NCBI RefSeq assembly: GCF_025642155.1
Contig: NZ_CP106798.1
Location: 9,176,001 to 9,240,000, forward strand
Direction of reading: 5' to 3'
Origin: Streptomyces sp. HUAS 15-9
GTDB taxonomy: Bacteria > Actinomycetota > Actinomycetes > Streptomycetales > Streptomycetaceae
DNA: 64,000 bases
A program made the position numbers and the translations under genes. The stretch's first letter is position 1, and each line of letters begins with the position of its first letter. The notes under the pieces were generated by a model, which was not told the DNA's origin, did no database searches, and saw only the letters and a program-made list of their open reading frames with translations. Of the stretch, positions 10,217 through 19,343 are shown in pieces.

Positions 10217-10757
10217 GTGAATCCGAGCAAGCACGTTCGTGAAGTGCCGGAATTTGAGGAGTACGTACGCGCGCGGCATGACGCCCTGCTCCGCACCGCA
10301 CGACGTCTGGTTGCCGACCCGCTCGAGGCTCAGGATCTGCTGCAGACCGCGTTGTTACGCGCTTACCGCGCATGGGAGCGCATCGACGACAAGCAGCTCG
10401 CGGACGCCTACCTGCGCCGCGTAATGATCAACACGCGAACCGAGTGGTGGCGAGCCCGGAAGCTGGAAGAGCTTCCCACAGAACACCTGCCGGACGTGAG
10501 CATCGGGGGACTCCACCGAAGCGCATGCCGACCGCGCTCTGCTGATGGACATCATTGCTACGCTGACGCCCCAGCAGCGCAGCGTCGTCGTACTACGGCA
10601 CTGGGAGCAGATGTCCACGGAAGAGACGGCCGCTGCCCTCGGCATGGCGGCTGGCACGGTCAAGAGCACGCTGCACCGGGCGCTAGCCCGGCTCCGCGAG
10701 GAGCTCCGACAGAGGCAGGCAGCGGCGTACGGGTTGGTATTCGGTCAGAACAGTTAA
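10217..10757 (+). pseudogene. SigE-family ECF sigma factor, one frameshift
   Basis: RNA polymerase sigma-70 family, extracytoplasmic-function type (Streptomyces SigE/SigM-like). The region 2 block reads FEEYVRARHDALLRTARRLV and DLLQTALLRAYRAW; region 4 is intact (LTPQQRSVVVLRHWEQMSTE, then a helix-turn-helix AAALGMAAGTVKSTLHRAL). The frame is lost at a run of five G at about 10504-10508; removing one G restores one protein of about 180 residues. GTG start with GAGGGGAG upstream. The remaining quality of both halves makes a recent mutation or a read error likely. Confidence 0.8.
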
Positions 10758-10906
10758 GCCACCCAGCCTGGCTCCTCATAGGACAACTTCACTCGATCGG
10801 CGATAGCGCCACACTTGTTGCACCAGCTACGGTGGGTGGTACCGGTGCTGAGCTGCACAGATCTCCGATGTCTTGCATTGCGCCACATCACCTCCCCCAG
10901 AGAAGT

Positions 10907-11642
10907 TTCCGCGGGCCCGAAGGCCTGGCCCAGCTGATCCGGCTGCGCACTCTTGCCCGGACCGGCGTGCAGACCACGCTCGGGGCCGGCTCCAGCGTCA
11001 TGCTGGCCGCCATGGCGGCCGCTGTCACCGAGCCCGGCGCCATCACCGTCATCCCCACCGACGAGGCGATCGTCGCCTTCCTCCACCCAACGTCCGGTCG
11101 CCGCACTGCCCGGCGTCGGCCCGGCCACCGCGCGCACCCTCATCCACCACGGCCTCGAGACCGTCGGCGACGCCGCCCGCACCCCGCTCGCTACCCTCCA
11201 GCGCCTCCTCGGCGCGGCCGCCGGCCGCCAGCTGTACGAGCGCGCCCACGCCCACGCCCCGCGGACAGTGCTCCCTCACGCCCTGTCCAAGACCACCACC
11301 GTCAGCCACAGCTTCAACCAGGACGAACTCGACCCGGACGAACACCACCGCGCCCTGCTCAACCTCACCCACCAGCTCGGCGCCCGCCTGCGCGACGACC
11401 AGGTCGTCGCCCGCACACTCACGCTCACCGTGCGCTACGCCGACCGCACCACCACCAGCCGCACCCGCACCATGCCCGAGGCCACCGCGCACACCCTCGC
11501 CCTGACCCGCACGGCCACCGGACTCTACGAGAGCCTCGGCCTGCAGCGCGCGTGGGTACGCGCGCTGTCCCTGACCGCCGAGCTCACCGACGCGGCCGCC
11601 GCCGGAGATGCAACAGGTAACTGGGGCGGCGAAGGTGTCTGA
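10907..11642 (+). pseudogene. C-terminal part of Y-family DNA polymerase (ImuB/DinB-like)
   Basis: This continues the protein begun at 4035: residue ...RYF at 4211 is followed in homologues by the (G)RxxEGLAQLIRLRTLA block that begins here at 10907. The thumb motif LPGVGPATARTLIHHGL (two-helix hairpin motif) and the little-finger region (SFNQDELDPDEHHRALL) are present. One frameshift lies near 11085. Similarity ends at about 11605 (LTAELTDAA), short of the usual C-terminus, where a minus-strand gene has been joined. Together with the DnaE2-like gene this is a destroyed mutasome pair. Confidence 0.8.
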
Positions 11643-12309
11643 ATGACTGCCAGAGCCGCCACGTGTAGTCGTCTTCTCGTTGCCCGTCGAAGATGAGCGA
11701 TCCTTGAATCATGTCGAGGGCGTCAATGTACAGGCCGCATTCCTCCTGCACCCTTGACAATTTGAATCGTAGATAAGGATTGAGTGGATCGAGTCGCAGC
11801 GCCTTGTGGTACCAGTCCATCGCCTCATCGTTTTTGTGATCTTTGTGCAGCAGACTCCCTCTTTGGAATGCCTCAAACAATTCAGAGGGGAGCTCGCGCC
11901 CTACCCAGTCACGCCAGGGAGGGTGCTTTCCTGCGCGGGTGACGGGCAGGAGCGACGCGACAACCCAGTACGCGGCGCTGCTGACAGCCTCTTCCCAGTT
12001 TGATCCCCACACCGTTGTCATACGGCAGCCGCCGAGCGCGTACGAGGTAACGGTCACGGTCATGCCGTACCGAGGTTCCTGGTTGCGGACCTGTAGTTCT
12101 CCCCTGACCCGGTATGCGATTTTCGGCCTCAAGCGCGCCAGGAACCGCATCATGCTTGCCCCGAGACGTTTCGGGTCGGGGTCGATGTCCCCGACCAGGT
12201 CGAGGACGCTTTCCGCAGGTGGTTCGGGGACACCGGGCGGCGGGTACAGGCTCGTCTCCGACAGCTGCTTGCGGAATTGCGCGGTCAAATCAGCTACTGG
12301 CGGGGTCAC
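11584..12309 (-). CDS. TPR-containing protein, C-terminus at a junction
   Basis: A 241-residue cytoplasmic protein. The N-terminal 130 residues (QFRKQLSETSLYPPP onward, with a beta-rich RPKIAYRVRGELQVRN segment) match a recurring Streptomyces unknown. Residues about 165-205 contain a tetratricopeptide unit (AMDWYHKALRLDPLNPYLRF) and a partial second one. GTG start. The 3' end overlaps the broken polymerase by about 20 bases, and the last Arg-rich residues probably come from the joined sequence. Function unknown. Confidence 0.6.
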   Translation of the reverse strand: MTPPVADLTAQFRKQLSETSLYPPPGVPEPPAESVLDLVGDIDPDPKRLGASMMRFLARLRPKIAYRVRGELQVRNQEPRYGMTVTVTSYALGGCRMTTVWGSNWEEAVSSAAYWVVASLLPVTRAGKHPPWRDWVGRELPSELFEAFQRGSLLHKDHKNDEAMDWYHKALRLDPLNPYLRFKLSRVQEECGLYIDALDMIQGSLIFDGQREDDYTWRLWQSFRHLRRPSYLLHLRRRPRR

Positions 12310-12360
12310 GGACTTCCCGGTGGCATCCTGAAGCTGCTGTACCTCGACCGGGCCAGGCTT

Positions 12361-12489
12361 GTACTACAGCCTCACTTCCTGGGCGGCCGATCACGTCCGG
12401 TCCGAATCGGGCACCGTCTCGGAGGTCTGGTGTGGAACAGCAACTCACGGTGCGTGACTGACGCTGTCACTGGGCACGAAATGTAGTAC
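12361..12489 (+). repeat. Mobile repeat copy A (129 bp, internally deleted)
   Basis: Starts GTACTACAGC and ends TGTAGTAC, so it has terminal inverted repeats. It shares about 115 bp with copies B and C, including TGTGGAACAGCAACTCACGG and the hairpin GTGAC-TGACGCT-GTCAC inside a GTGC...GCAC pair. Compared with copy B it lacks about 36 bp before the right end. No transposase is associated. Confidence 0.8.
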
Positions 12490-12496
12490 CAGCGCG

Positions 12497-13063
12497 TCAG
12501 CGCAGCGCCGACCCAAGCCACTTGGTCACTTCATGGGCGGCATGCGTGCCGACCTTTTCCATGAGCTTCTGAAATCGACTGGAAACGGATATGCGTTGAT
12601 GATCTTCGGGTGCTGACTGAGAGTCTGCGTCGAGTTCACGGAGTTCACGCAGTGATGCTTCTATGTATGGGTCCAAGTGCTTGACATAGCTCTCAATCCA
12701 CGACGCAACATTGGACTTATTTACGCCGCCTTCAAGCATGAGGTCCGAGCTCAGCATCATCCAGACGACTCCTTCTTCATCTGGTTCAAGCCAGGAGAGA
12801 GTTCCGTGAGTATCGAGTCGGCCGTTCCAGTCATTTGAAACCACCATGGCAATCATGCTGAGATGATCGGCGACCCGCACTGGAGCGCACCTCATTGTTA
12901 GTCGACTGCTACTGATGGGATCGATCCAGACGTAGGCCGGATCGCCATCCTTGTCTATAAACGTGCAGAAGACTTTGTCATCTTTGACTTGCGCACTCGA
13001 TATCCTTGAGTTGCGGCTGGCGATATCCCGCAACTCGGCAGGACTGATGCTATCAATGGACAT
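12497..13063 (-). CDS. Unknown cytoplasmic protein, possible YbjN/CesT-like fold
   Basis: A 188-residue acidic protein of lower GC than its surroundings. I chose the ATG at 13063 because GAGGGAG lies about 9 bases upstream; a longer frame to 13123 has no ribosome site. The pattern of an N-terminal strand-rich half (VKDDKVFCTFIDKDGDPAYV) followed by a helical segment with MMLSSDLMLEGG resembles YbjN or type III chaperone folds, but this is only a resemblance. It lies between two copies of the mobile repeat. Confidence 0.5.
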   Translation of the reverse strand: MSIDSISPAELRDIASRNSRISSAQVKDDKVFCTFIDKDGDPAYVWIDPISSSRLTMRCAPVRVADHLSMIAMVVSNDWNGRLDTHGTLSWLEPDEEGVVWMMLSSDLMLEGGVNKSNVASWIESYVKHLDPYIEASLRELRELDADSQSAPEDHQRISVSSRFQKLMEKVGTHAAHEVTKWLGSALR

Positions 13064-13136
13064 TTGTGAAACTCCCTCGGACTTCTCGTCGAAACTCCCC
13101 GCGGCTCGCGGGATATCGACCATGACAGCCTGCCTT

Positions 13137-13301
13137 GTACTACAGTCGCAGATCTTCGGGTTCGCGACAGAACCTGATCGTTTCGTGCCCAGTGACAGCG
13201 TCAGTCACGCGCCGTGAGTTGCTGTTCCACACCAGACCTCCGAGACGGTGCCCGATTCGGACCGGACGTGATCGGCCGCCCAGGAAGTGAGGCTGTAGTA
13301 C
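13137..13301 (-). repeat. Mobile repeat copy B (165 bp, apparently complete)
   Basis: Inverted relative to copies A and C. It begins GTACTACAGT and ends CTGTAGTAC; read on the minus strand it starts GTACTACAGCCTCACTTCCT. Both terminal inverted repeats are present, so I take it as the full-length form. It separates two unrelated minus-strand genes. Confidence 0.8.
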
Positions 13302-13356
13302 GAGGACTACCGGGCCATCACTCGTTCGCGGGCCGGGCCGCGCGCTATGTACTCAG

Positions 13357-13812
13357 TCAGAGATCCTCGTAAGCGGCGTTGAACACGGCGAACCAATCGT
13401 TCGGCGCGGGATGAGTAAGAGGCCATGGCAACCCATCGTCGCCGTATGCTTCCAGGATCCGATATGTGTGATCCAGGCAATTATTTGCCCAAGCGCTGTA
13501 CCCGCTAGATCCGGTTTCCTTGGCCTTGGCTTCCGCCGCCGCCCAATCGGCATCGTTAACCCTGCACTGTTTCAATGCATGGTAACGGCGGGAGCGGAAC
13601 TCGGACAGCATCTCATCCGCACTGGCGAAGCGCTTCGCCCACCAGCCGTTCTGCCCGCCAGGTGGGATGACGGGGGCTCCGCCGAAGTTCTCGGTAGAGC
13701 CAGCATAGAAGTCGCCGTCGGCGAGTAAGAACCCCCAACCTACGTGACCTGCTCTCCCGGGGGGAAGGGGAGCTCCGTCCCTGCGTAGGAATACGAACTC
13801 GTACCCGTCCAT
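13357..13812 (-). CDS. Small protein with permuted papain-like (NlpC/LRAT-type) motifs
   Basis: A 151-residue protein with no signal peptide. The start at 13812 is fixed by GAGGAGGGGG about 8 bases upstream. A GHVGWGF motif near residue 22 is followed about 80 residues later by NNCLDHTYRILEAYG. The order His first, then Asn-Cys, is that of circularly permuted papain-like proteins (LRAT/DUF4105 type), which can be peptidases, acyltransferases or toxins. No immunity gene is evident. The fold assignment is inference from motif order only. Confidence 0.5.
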   Translation of the reverse strand: MDGYEFVFLRRDGAPLPPGRAGHVGWGFLLADGDFYAGSTENFGGAPVIPPGGQNGWWAKRFASADEMLSEFRSRRYHALKQCRVNDADWAAAEAKAKETGSSGYSAWANNCLDHTYRILEAYGDDGLPWPLTHPAPNDWFAVFNAAYEDL

Positions 13813-13952
13813 CAGTAGCCCCCTCCTCGACAGGATCGATTCGGGCTCTTGATCCAAGCCTCTCATGAGCATCAAGGACCCGCATTTCCGTCGGTTGTTC
13901 AAGCCGTAAAGTAGGGCGCTCGCATGGACCGCCCTCCGCCGCCCTCAGTCGA

Positions 13953-14097
13953 GGGCGGCCGATCACGTCCGGTCCGAATCGGGCACCGCCTCGCAGGTCT
14001 GGTGTGGAACAGCAACTCACGGCGCGTGACTGACGCTGTCACTGGGCACGAAACGATCAGGTTCTGTCACAAACCCGAAGATCTGCGGCTGTAGTAC
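13953..14097 (+). repeat. Mobile repeat copy C (left end lost)
   Basis: Same orientation as copy A. Homology begins at GGGCGGCCGATCACG and runs to the terminal GTAGTAC at 14097. The outer left ~20 bp, including the GTACTAC end, are replaced by unrelated sequence. It lies upstream of the papain-like gene and of the secreted protein at 14348. Confidence 0.75.
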
Positions 14098-14347
14098 CTG
14101 GCTCGGCCCAGCATGCTTCCGTTTGACATCGGAGCCTGCGAGTAGCTCCATGGAGGTGAATAGTCTCTGGATGAGGTGCTTGTTCTCCGGCGCCGACCAA
14201 GGAATGCAGCGGCGGCATCTGAAGCCGATCCGGGTTAATTGTGCGACCGTCCTTAATTTTGGGTGCTTACTTGACATGTGGAGTTGGGTCTACCGAGTAG
14301 GCCCGTGACATTGTCCAAATCCCCTGCCCAAATTTTGGAGAGAACGC

Positions 14348-14998
14348 ATGATAGTCAGGTCGCCGCAATGCCACCCAATAAGGAAGAAGGGGGTGGCCCC
14401 GCTGGCCATGCTCGCCTTCCTGGCTTCGCTAGGCCTTTTCTTTGTTTTCTCCTCAGTTCCAGCCTCGGGGGTGGAGGCAGGGGTTGGATCGGTGATCAAA
14501 TCCCCGGCTAAATTCCTGTATCCCCTTTCGCAGGCTCAGTTCAATCAGTACTGCCTCGATGCGGGGTATGAGCAGGGGGTAACCGCACTCGGAAGCGACG
14601 CAGAATCATTGCGCTGTGTTGACGAGGACGGCACTAAGGTTGTATTCGACGTCGACTTCGTGTGCGCGTCGGCCTATCCTCAAATGGAAGTTCCGCGCAG
14701 CCGACTCATGACCATGGGTGCGACGTACTCTGCCTGGCAATGCATGGATGTTGTGAACTATGCAGGGCCGCCTGATTTTGAGGCTGCCTGTAAGTCCATA
14801 GGGAAGGAATTGATATTTGTAGGCCACCCGCAAGGTTACTTGGCGTATGGGTGGCGATGCAGTCCGCCTGTGGAGTTCGTTCCGGTAACCCAGAATTGCA
14901 AAGATCTGTACGGACCCAACGCCATTGACAGGGTAGATAACGTTCGAAGTGACGAAGTTGAAGTAGCGTGGGGCTGCTACATGCTAAGAGCATCGTGA
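14348..14998 (+). CDS. Secreted or anchored protein with four paired-cysteine repeats
   Basis: A 216-residue protein with a positively charged start and a hydrophobic segment (APLAMLAFLASLGLFFVF) at residues 17-36. The exported part has four units of about 35-40 residues, each with one Cys near its start and one near its end: YC...RC, VC...QC, AC...RC and NC...GC, the second Cys usually after Trp or Arg. The repeat suggests four small disulfide-bonded modules. GGAGAG precedes the ATG. Base composition is lower in GC than the neighbours. I do not recognise the family. Confidence 0.6.
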   Translation: MIVRSPQCHPIRKKGVAPLAMLAFLASLGLFFVFSSVPASGVEAGVGSVIKSPAKFLYPLSQAQFNQYCLDAGYEQGVTALGSDAESLRCVDEDGTKVVFDVDFVCASAYPQMEVPRSRLMTMGATYSAWQCMDVVNYAGPPDFEAACKSIGKELIFVGHPQGYLAYGWRCSPPVEFVPVTQNCKDLYGPNAIDRVDNVRSDEVEVAWGCYMLRAS

Positions 14999-15470
14999 CG
15001 ACGGGCGAGCATAATCCTGACTGTGGTGACCGAGATACCAATGTCTGCTGCGATTTGCCGGATGGGCTGCTGTAGTACATGTCGGCGGTGGATGACGTCT
15101 GGGAGGCGGTCGGTGTAGGCGGGGCGGCCGCCAGCCTTTCGGACGGGGACTCCGTCTTTGCGCAGGGCGAGGCGGACGGCGGCCTGGCTGACGTGTTCGC
15201 GGTCGGCGATGGTCTGCAGGGACAGCCCGTCGTTCTCGTACCAACTCCGCCACCGCTGGACGCGCTGGGCGGTGTCCTGGGTCTGGCGGTAGCGCGGAGG
15301 GCTCCAGTCGACGGGGTGCTCGGCCAGCAGGTAGCGGGCGTGTGCGGTGGTGGTACCCAGGCTCTCCGCGAGCCGGGCGATGGAGAACGCTCCTGTCGGG
15401 GAGTGGCGTTGGAACTGTTCGGGCGTGATGCTGCGATCTCTCGGTTTCGGGGCAGTGGTTTTGAGGGACG
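14977..15470 (-). pseudogene. Helix-turn-helix C-terminal half of a TniQ-like protein
   Basis: On the minus strand an open frame ends at a TAG at 14977-14979 and has no clear start. It contains three helix-turn-helix-like units: FSIARLAESLGTTTAHARYL, LSLQTIADREHVSQAAVRLA and IRQIAADIGISVTTVRIMLA. This architecture resembles the DNA-binding C-terminal part of TniQ proteins, which choose target sites for Tn5053-like transposons. Its position next to TniA- and TniB-like remnants supports that reading. The 3' end overlaps the end of the secreted protein gene. Confidence 0.5.
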
Positions 15471-15548
15471 GTTGGTTGTGGGGGGTTGTTGCTGGTCAGG
15501 GGCTGTTTTTGTGGTGTGGGTTCACTGTCGTGTGGGTGAGAGATCGGG

Positions 15549-17160
15549 GTGGATGACGCTGTCCTGGGGGTTTATCGCATGAGGGGTGACGTTGTCTCAG
15601 TTTCGTGGGTTCCTATCCGCTGGCGGGTGGATGGTTGGTGTGCTCGGTGTGTGGTTGAGGAGGAGCTGGGCGGGGCTTCGGAGGGGTCGGGCGGGGTGTC
15701 GGTTGGTGGGTTGCCTGCTGCGTCTGTTCGGGCGTTGCGTGTTCCGGTGGTGCGCCGGTTGCTCGCGTTGCGCCGGTAGGGGAGGCCCTTTACCGGGCAA
15801 GTGAGGGTGATGGCTCAGTCGTTGGGGGTGAAGGGAGCATGTGGTGTGGCGGTGGCTGGCTGCTGCTGAGCGGGATGGTGCGGCGGCTGCGGCGCTGGGG
15901 GGAGCGGGCTCCCTACCGTGGGCGGTTCGTGGTCATGGACGAGGTCCGGGCTCTGCTCGTGCTGTGGAAGGGGAATGTTGCTGCGGTCCATCGTGAGCTG
16001 ATTGCTCGCGCGGCCAGGGGTGAGGGGGAGTCGCCTCCGTCGATTCCGACGCTGCACCGGGCGATTCGCCGTGATCTGTCGCCGGGGGGGCTTGTGGGAG
16101 GTGAGCGGGTGGCGCGGAAGCATGATGTGTTCCTGGCCCGGCCGCGTGGGTGGTGTAACCGGGTGTGGGAGACCGGCCATGTCCAGGCCCCGGTGCTGGT
16201 CGATGTCGACGGTACCGTGCGGCGGCCGTGGATCACCTGGTTCACCGGCTGCGCGGCGAACGCGATCACGGGTGTGGCCATCACGCCGGGAGATCCGTCG
16301 GGGGAGTCGGTGCTGGCCGCGCTGCGTTCCGCGGTCCTGCGTGAGGACCCCTACGGCCCGTTCGGCGGCCTGCCCGAGAAAGTACGTGTCGACCGCGGAA
16401 AGGACTTCCTGTCCAGGACGGTGTCCGCTGCGTTCGATCTCCTGGACGTGACGGTGGAGGACCTGCCCGCCTACACCCCCCACCTCAAGGGCACCGTGGA
16501 GGTCCTGAACCGTGCGGTGGAGAGTATGTTCCTGGCCGCGCTGCCCGGCTATGCCCGCCAGCCGCGCCCTGGCAAACGCTCTTCCCGCCCGAAGGACGAA
16601 GTGCTGCTTGTTTCGAGGACTTCACCGCCCGGCTGTGGGACTGGATGCTGTGGTGGAACACCGAGCACCGCCCCGCCCCGCTGCGGGGCAAGACTCCGCT
16701 TGAGGCGTGGCAGGACGATCCCACCCCGCTGCGGGACGTGCCCGCGACAGATTTGTGGACGTTCACCCTGGAAGATGCCGGTACCCGCACGCTGACCACC
16801 CGCGGAGTCCGCTTCAGGAAACGCGACTACGTGGGAGCGTGGATGACCGGCCAGGCAGGCATCCAGGTCCGCATCCGCTTCATGCCCCATCACGACCATC
16901 GCATCGAGGTCTACCACGCGGCCACCGGCCGCTACCTCGGCCCCGCCGACCTGGCCGACCAGGCCACCGAGGAACAGGTCAGCGCCGTACGGCGGGTAAG
17001 GGCCGCCCGCACCCGCCGCCTGAAGAAGGACCTGGAGGCCGCCCAGCGCGAGCGCTACGCCGCCGTGAACCAGCCCGAAGAACCCAGGCGGCTCGGCGCG
17101 CTGACCACCGTGCAGGCCGACGCCGAACTCGCCCAGGCCGCCGGCACCGACCTGTCGTAG
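15549..17160 (+). pseudogene. Mu/Tn5053-type transposase (TniA/TnsB-like), frameshifted
   Basis: A DDE-family integrase-core transposase with an N-terminal helix-turn-helix region readable only by switching frames between about 15550 and 15900. The core gives VDVDGTVRRPW (first Asp, about 16202), RVDRGKDFLSR (second Asp, about 16390) and GTVEVLNRAVE (Glu, about 16497). A further frameshift near 16612 separates the Mu-type C-terminal domain (WWNTEHRPAPLRGKTPLEAW; RKRDYVGAWMTGQAG), which ends at 17160. The downstream ATPase at 17343 is the expected TniB partner. Confidence 0.75.
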
Positions 17161-17342
17161 TTGTCGCTGCCGGACCTCATCCCGCCCTCCGCACCGCCAG
17201 CGGGGTGGCGTACCCCTGCGTCCCTGGCCGCGCTCACCACGCCAGGCCGCCCCGCCCCGCTCCCGTCCGGGAGGGATGGCGCTTCCGCTGCGGACGGCCC
17301 GGACGGGCGGGATCCCACCACCGACGAAGACGGAGGCGCTTC

Positions 17343-17735
17343 GTGACCGCGGCTGCCTACCAGTACGTCGACCTGCCTGATGCGTCCGTGGTCACCACCC
17401 GCGCCCTGCTCACCGCCCGGGAGAACATCACCGACACGGTCGCCGCGCGGGCGATGATGTGCATCCACGGTGGAGCCGGCTTCGGTAAGACCCTCGCCGT
17501 CAACATCTGCCTGCGCGGGCTCGAACCCGGCGAGGACGTCCGCAAGATCACTTTCCGTGCCCGGCCGACGGCCCGTGCGGTGCGCTACGAGCTGTTCACC
17601 GCGCTCGGCCCGGCGGGTGAACCGCCGCGCCATTCCAGCGAGTTCGACCGTCTGCTGAAGACCGCTCTGGCCGAGCGGCCCCGCACGTTCCTGGTGGACG
17701 AGGCCCAGTGGCTGAACGGGGAGGCGTGTGGATGA
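17343..17735 (+). pseudogene. TniB/TnsC-like transposition ATPase, 3' truncated
   Basis: The first 130 residues of an AAA+ ATPase that partners TniA-type transposases. Walker A reads GGAGFGKT (about 17470-17493) and Walker B FLVDEAQWLN (about 17690-17718). The reading frame stops four codons later where the tyrosine-recombinase trio begins, so the C-terminal half is missing. GTG start. The downstream remainder is not seen in this window. Confidence 0.75.
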
Positions 17736-17853
17736 GCCGGTTGTTTCGCTGGTGGGGGTTGCTTTTTCTTCGGTGGGTCGTTGGGTTCGTCGGTGGTGCC
17801 GTTGCTGTTCAGGTGCTGCCTTAACCGGCGTCCAGTGGGGTGTTGTGGTGGGA

Positions 17854-18915
17854 ATGGGGGATCGGGGCGGGTTGTGGCTGGTTGAAGGCGCACGGCACAC
17901 CTCGTCTGACGGGTCGGTCGGTCCCGTGGATCCCTGGGTGTTGCAGGGGGAGTGTGTTCGGGCGTTCGCGAGGACGTGGATGGTGCGCGGGTTCGCTCCA
18001 ACCACGGTCCGCGGGTATACCTCTCTCCTGGCGCGGGTCCTGGGGCGTTTCGACTGTCCGGTGTGGGCGGTCGGAGCCGATGACGTGGATGAGATGCTCC
18101 ACGCTCTCGCTGTCGCGGGTCTGGCACCGTGTACGCGCCGGCAGTACCTGCAGATGCTGCGTGCCTTCCATGGCTTTGTCGCCGAGCGCTACGGGGCTCA
18201 GGTCCGCGCGGGGTTCGGGGCTGCGGTCGGTGACGGCGGGCTGGACCGGTTCAACCATGTGCGGCATGCCGGTGACGATGCTGTGGTGGGGCCGCCTCCC
18301 AGCCGTGAGCGGCTGCAGGCGTTCTTCTCGTTCGTCCGTTCCCAGGTAGCGGTCGCGTCCGACTACCGGGCCATGGCCCGGGACTACGCGCTGCTCCGCA
18401 CGCCGTATCACTCGGCGGTCCGGGTGAGTGAGCTGGTACGCCTGGACCAGGCCGACGTGCATCCGGGGCTCGGGCCGTCGGGGAAGCTGCACGTGCGGTT
18501 CGGGAAGGCAGCGAACACCTCGGGACCGCGGCCGCGGTGGGCGCCGATACTGGAGGGCCTGGACCGGATCCTGGCCTGGTACCTGGCCGATGTCCGGCCG
18601 CTGTTCCCCGCCAGTGCACCGCTGTTCTGCGACGATGACGGCCAGGCCTTGAAGGCGGCGACGGTCCGGGACCGTCTGGCTCGCCTTCTCGATGCCGAAG
18701 GTGTGCGCTGGAATGAGCGGTTCACCCCGCATGCGCTGCGCCGGGCGTGTGCGACACACCAGTACGAGCGGGGCATGGACCTGATCGCGGTCCAGCAGCT
18801 CCTCGGCCACCGCCATATCGCCTCGACGATGGCGTACGTGAAGCCGTCGCAGAAGTTCGTCGAGGACGCCTGGCGGCGTGCCACTGACTCTGCTGTCCGG
18901 GTGCTGGCCAGCTGA
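17854..18915 (+). CDS. Tyrosine recombinase/integrase (trio gene 1)
   Basis: Site-specific recombinase of the phage-integrase family, about 353 residues. An N-terminal SAM-like core-binding domain (FARTWMVRGFAPTTVRGYTS) precedes the catalytic domain. Catalytic residues are visible: Arg in HSAVRVSELVRL, the HALRRAC box (His, Arg), His in LLGHRHIAST, and the Tyr nucleophile in MAYVKPS. The start is uncertain; ATG at 17854 is chosen because upstream sequence is unlike the family. It is followed after 16 bases by an XRE gene and then a zinc-ribbon gene, a three-gene module found in other actinobacteria. Confidence 0.85.
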   Translation: MGDRGGLWLVEGARHTSSDGSVGPVDPWVLQGECVRAFARTWMVRGFAPTTVRGYTSLLARVLGRFDCPVWAVGADDVDEMLHALAVAGLAPCTRRQYLQMLRAFHGFVAERYGAQVRAGFGAAVGDGGLDRFNHVRHAGDDAVVGPPPSRERLQAFFSFVRSQVAVASDYRAMARDYALLRTPYHSAVRVSELVRLDQADVHPGLGPSGKLHVRFGKAANTSGPRPRWAPILEGLDRILAWYLADVRPLFPASAPLFCDDDGQALKAATVRDRLARLLDAEGVRWNERFTPHALRRACATHQYERGMDLIAVQQLLGHRHIASTMAYVKPSQKFVEDAWRRATDSAVRVLAS

Positions 18916-18931
18916 TCAGAGAGGAGAGGGC

Positions 18932-19291
18932 ATGACCTCATCAGAACCAGCGCTGGTGGAACCGGCTTCTCCAGCAGTGGAGTGGCGGCTGCGGCTGGCC
19001 GCCGCCGAGCGCGGCGTATGGAGCGGGACTCAGCTGCGCCGGCTGCTCGCCGAGAAAGCAGGTCTGGAGCTGTCACCGGCCTCGGTGTCCGCTCTGTTCA
19101 CGAAACAGCCGTCCCAGGTCAAGCTGTCTACCCTGGCTGCCCTGTGCACGGCCCTCGACTGTGCTCCTGGAGATCTCCTCGTGTTGGGTCCTGCAGCATT
19201 GGCCCCGGTGCTGGTGCCGGAGGTGGCAGGCGAGCGGCCGTCGCCCGTCCTACTGCGGGCCGCCGGGACACGGTCACTGCCTCCCTTGTGA
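18932..19291 (+). CDS. XRE/Cro-type helix-turn-helix regulator (trio gene 2)
   Basis: A 119-residue protein. Residues about 20-75 form a Cro/CI-type DNA-binding domain (GTQLRRLLAEKAGLELSPAS, then LSTLAALCTALDCAPGDLL). A Pro-rich tail follows. GAGGAGAGGG lies just before the ATG. In such recombinase modules the XRE member probably controls the flanking genes or assists recombination. Confidence 0.8.
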   Translation: MTSSEPALVEPASPAVEWRLRLAAAERGVWSGTQLRRLLAEKAGLELSPASVSALFTKQPSQVKLSTLAALCTALDCAPGDLLVLGPAALAPVLVPEVAGERPSPVLLRAAGTRSLPPL

Positions 19292-19343
19292 CATGCGGGA
19301 CCGCTCTCCGTTCACCCCTTCTACCTGGCGTATCTGAGGTCGC

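Noticed and set aside
15062..15079. CTGTAGTAC, matching the end of the mobile repeat
   Set aside because: It lies inside the open helix-turn-helix frame (His-Val-Leu-Gln-Gln) and no other part of the repeat is near, so it is probably coincidence.
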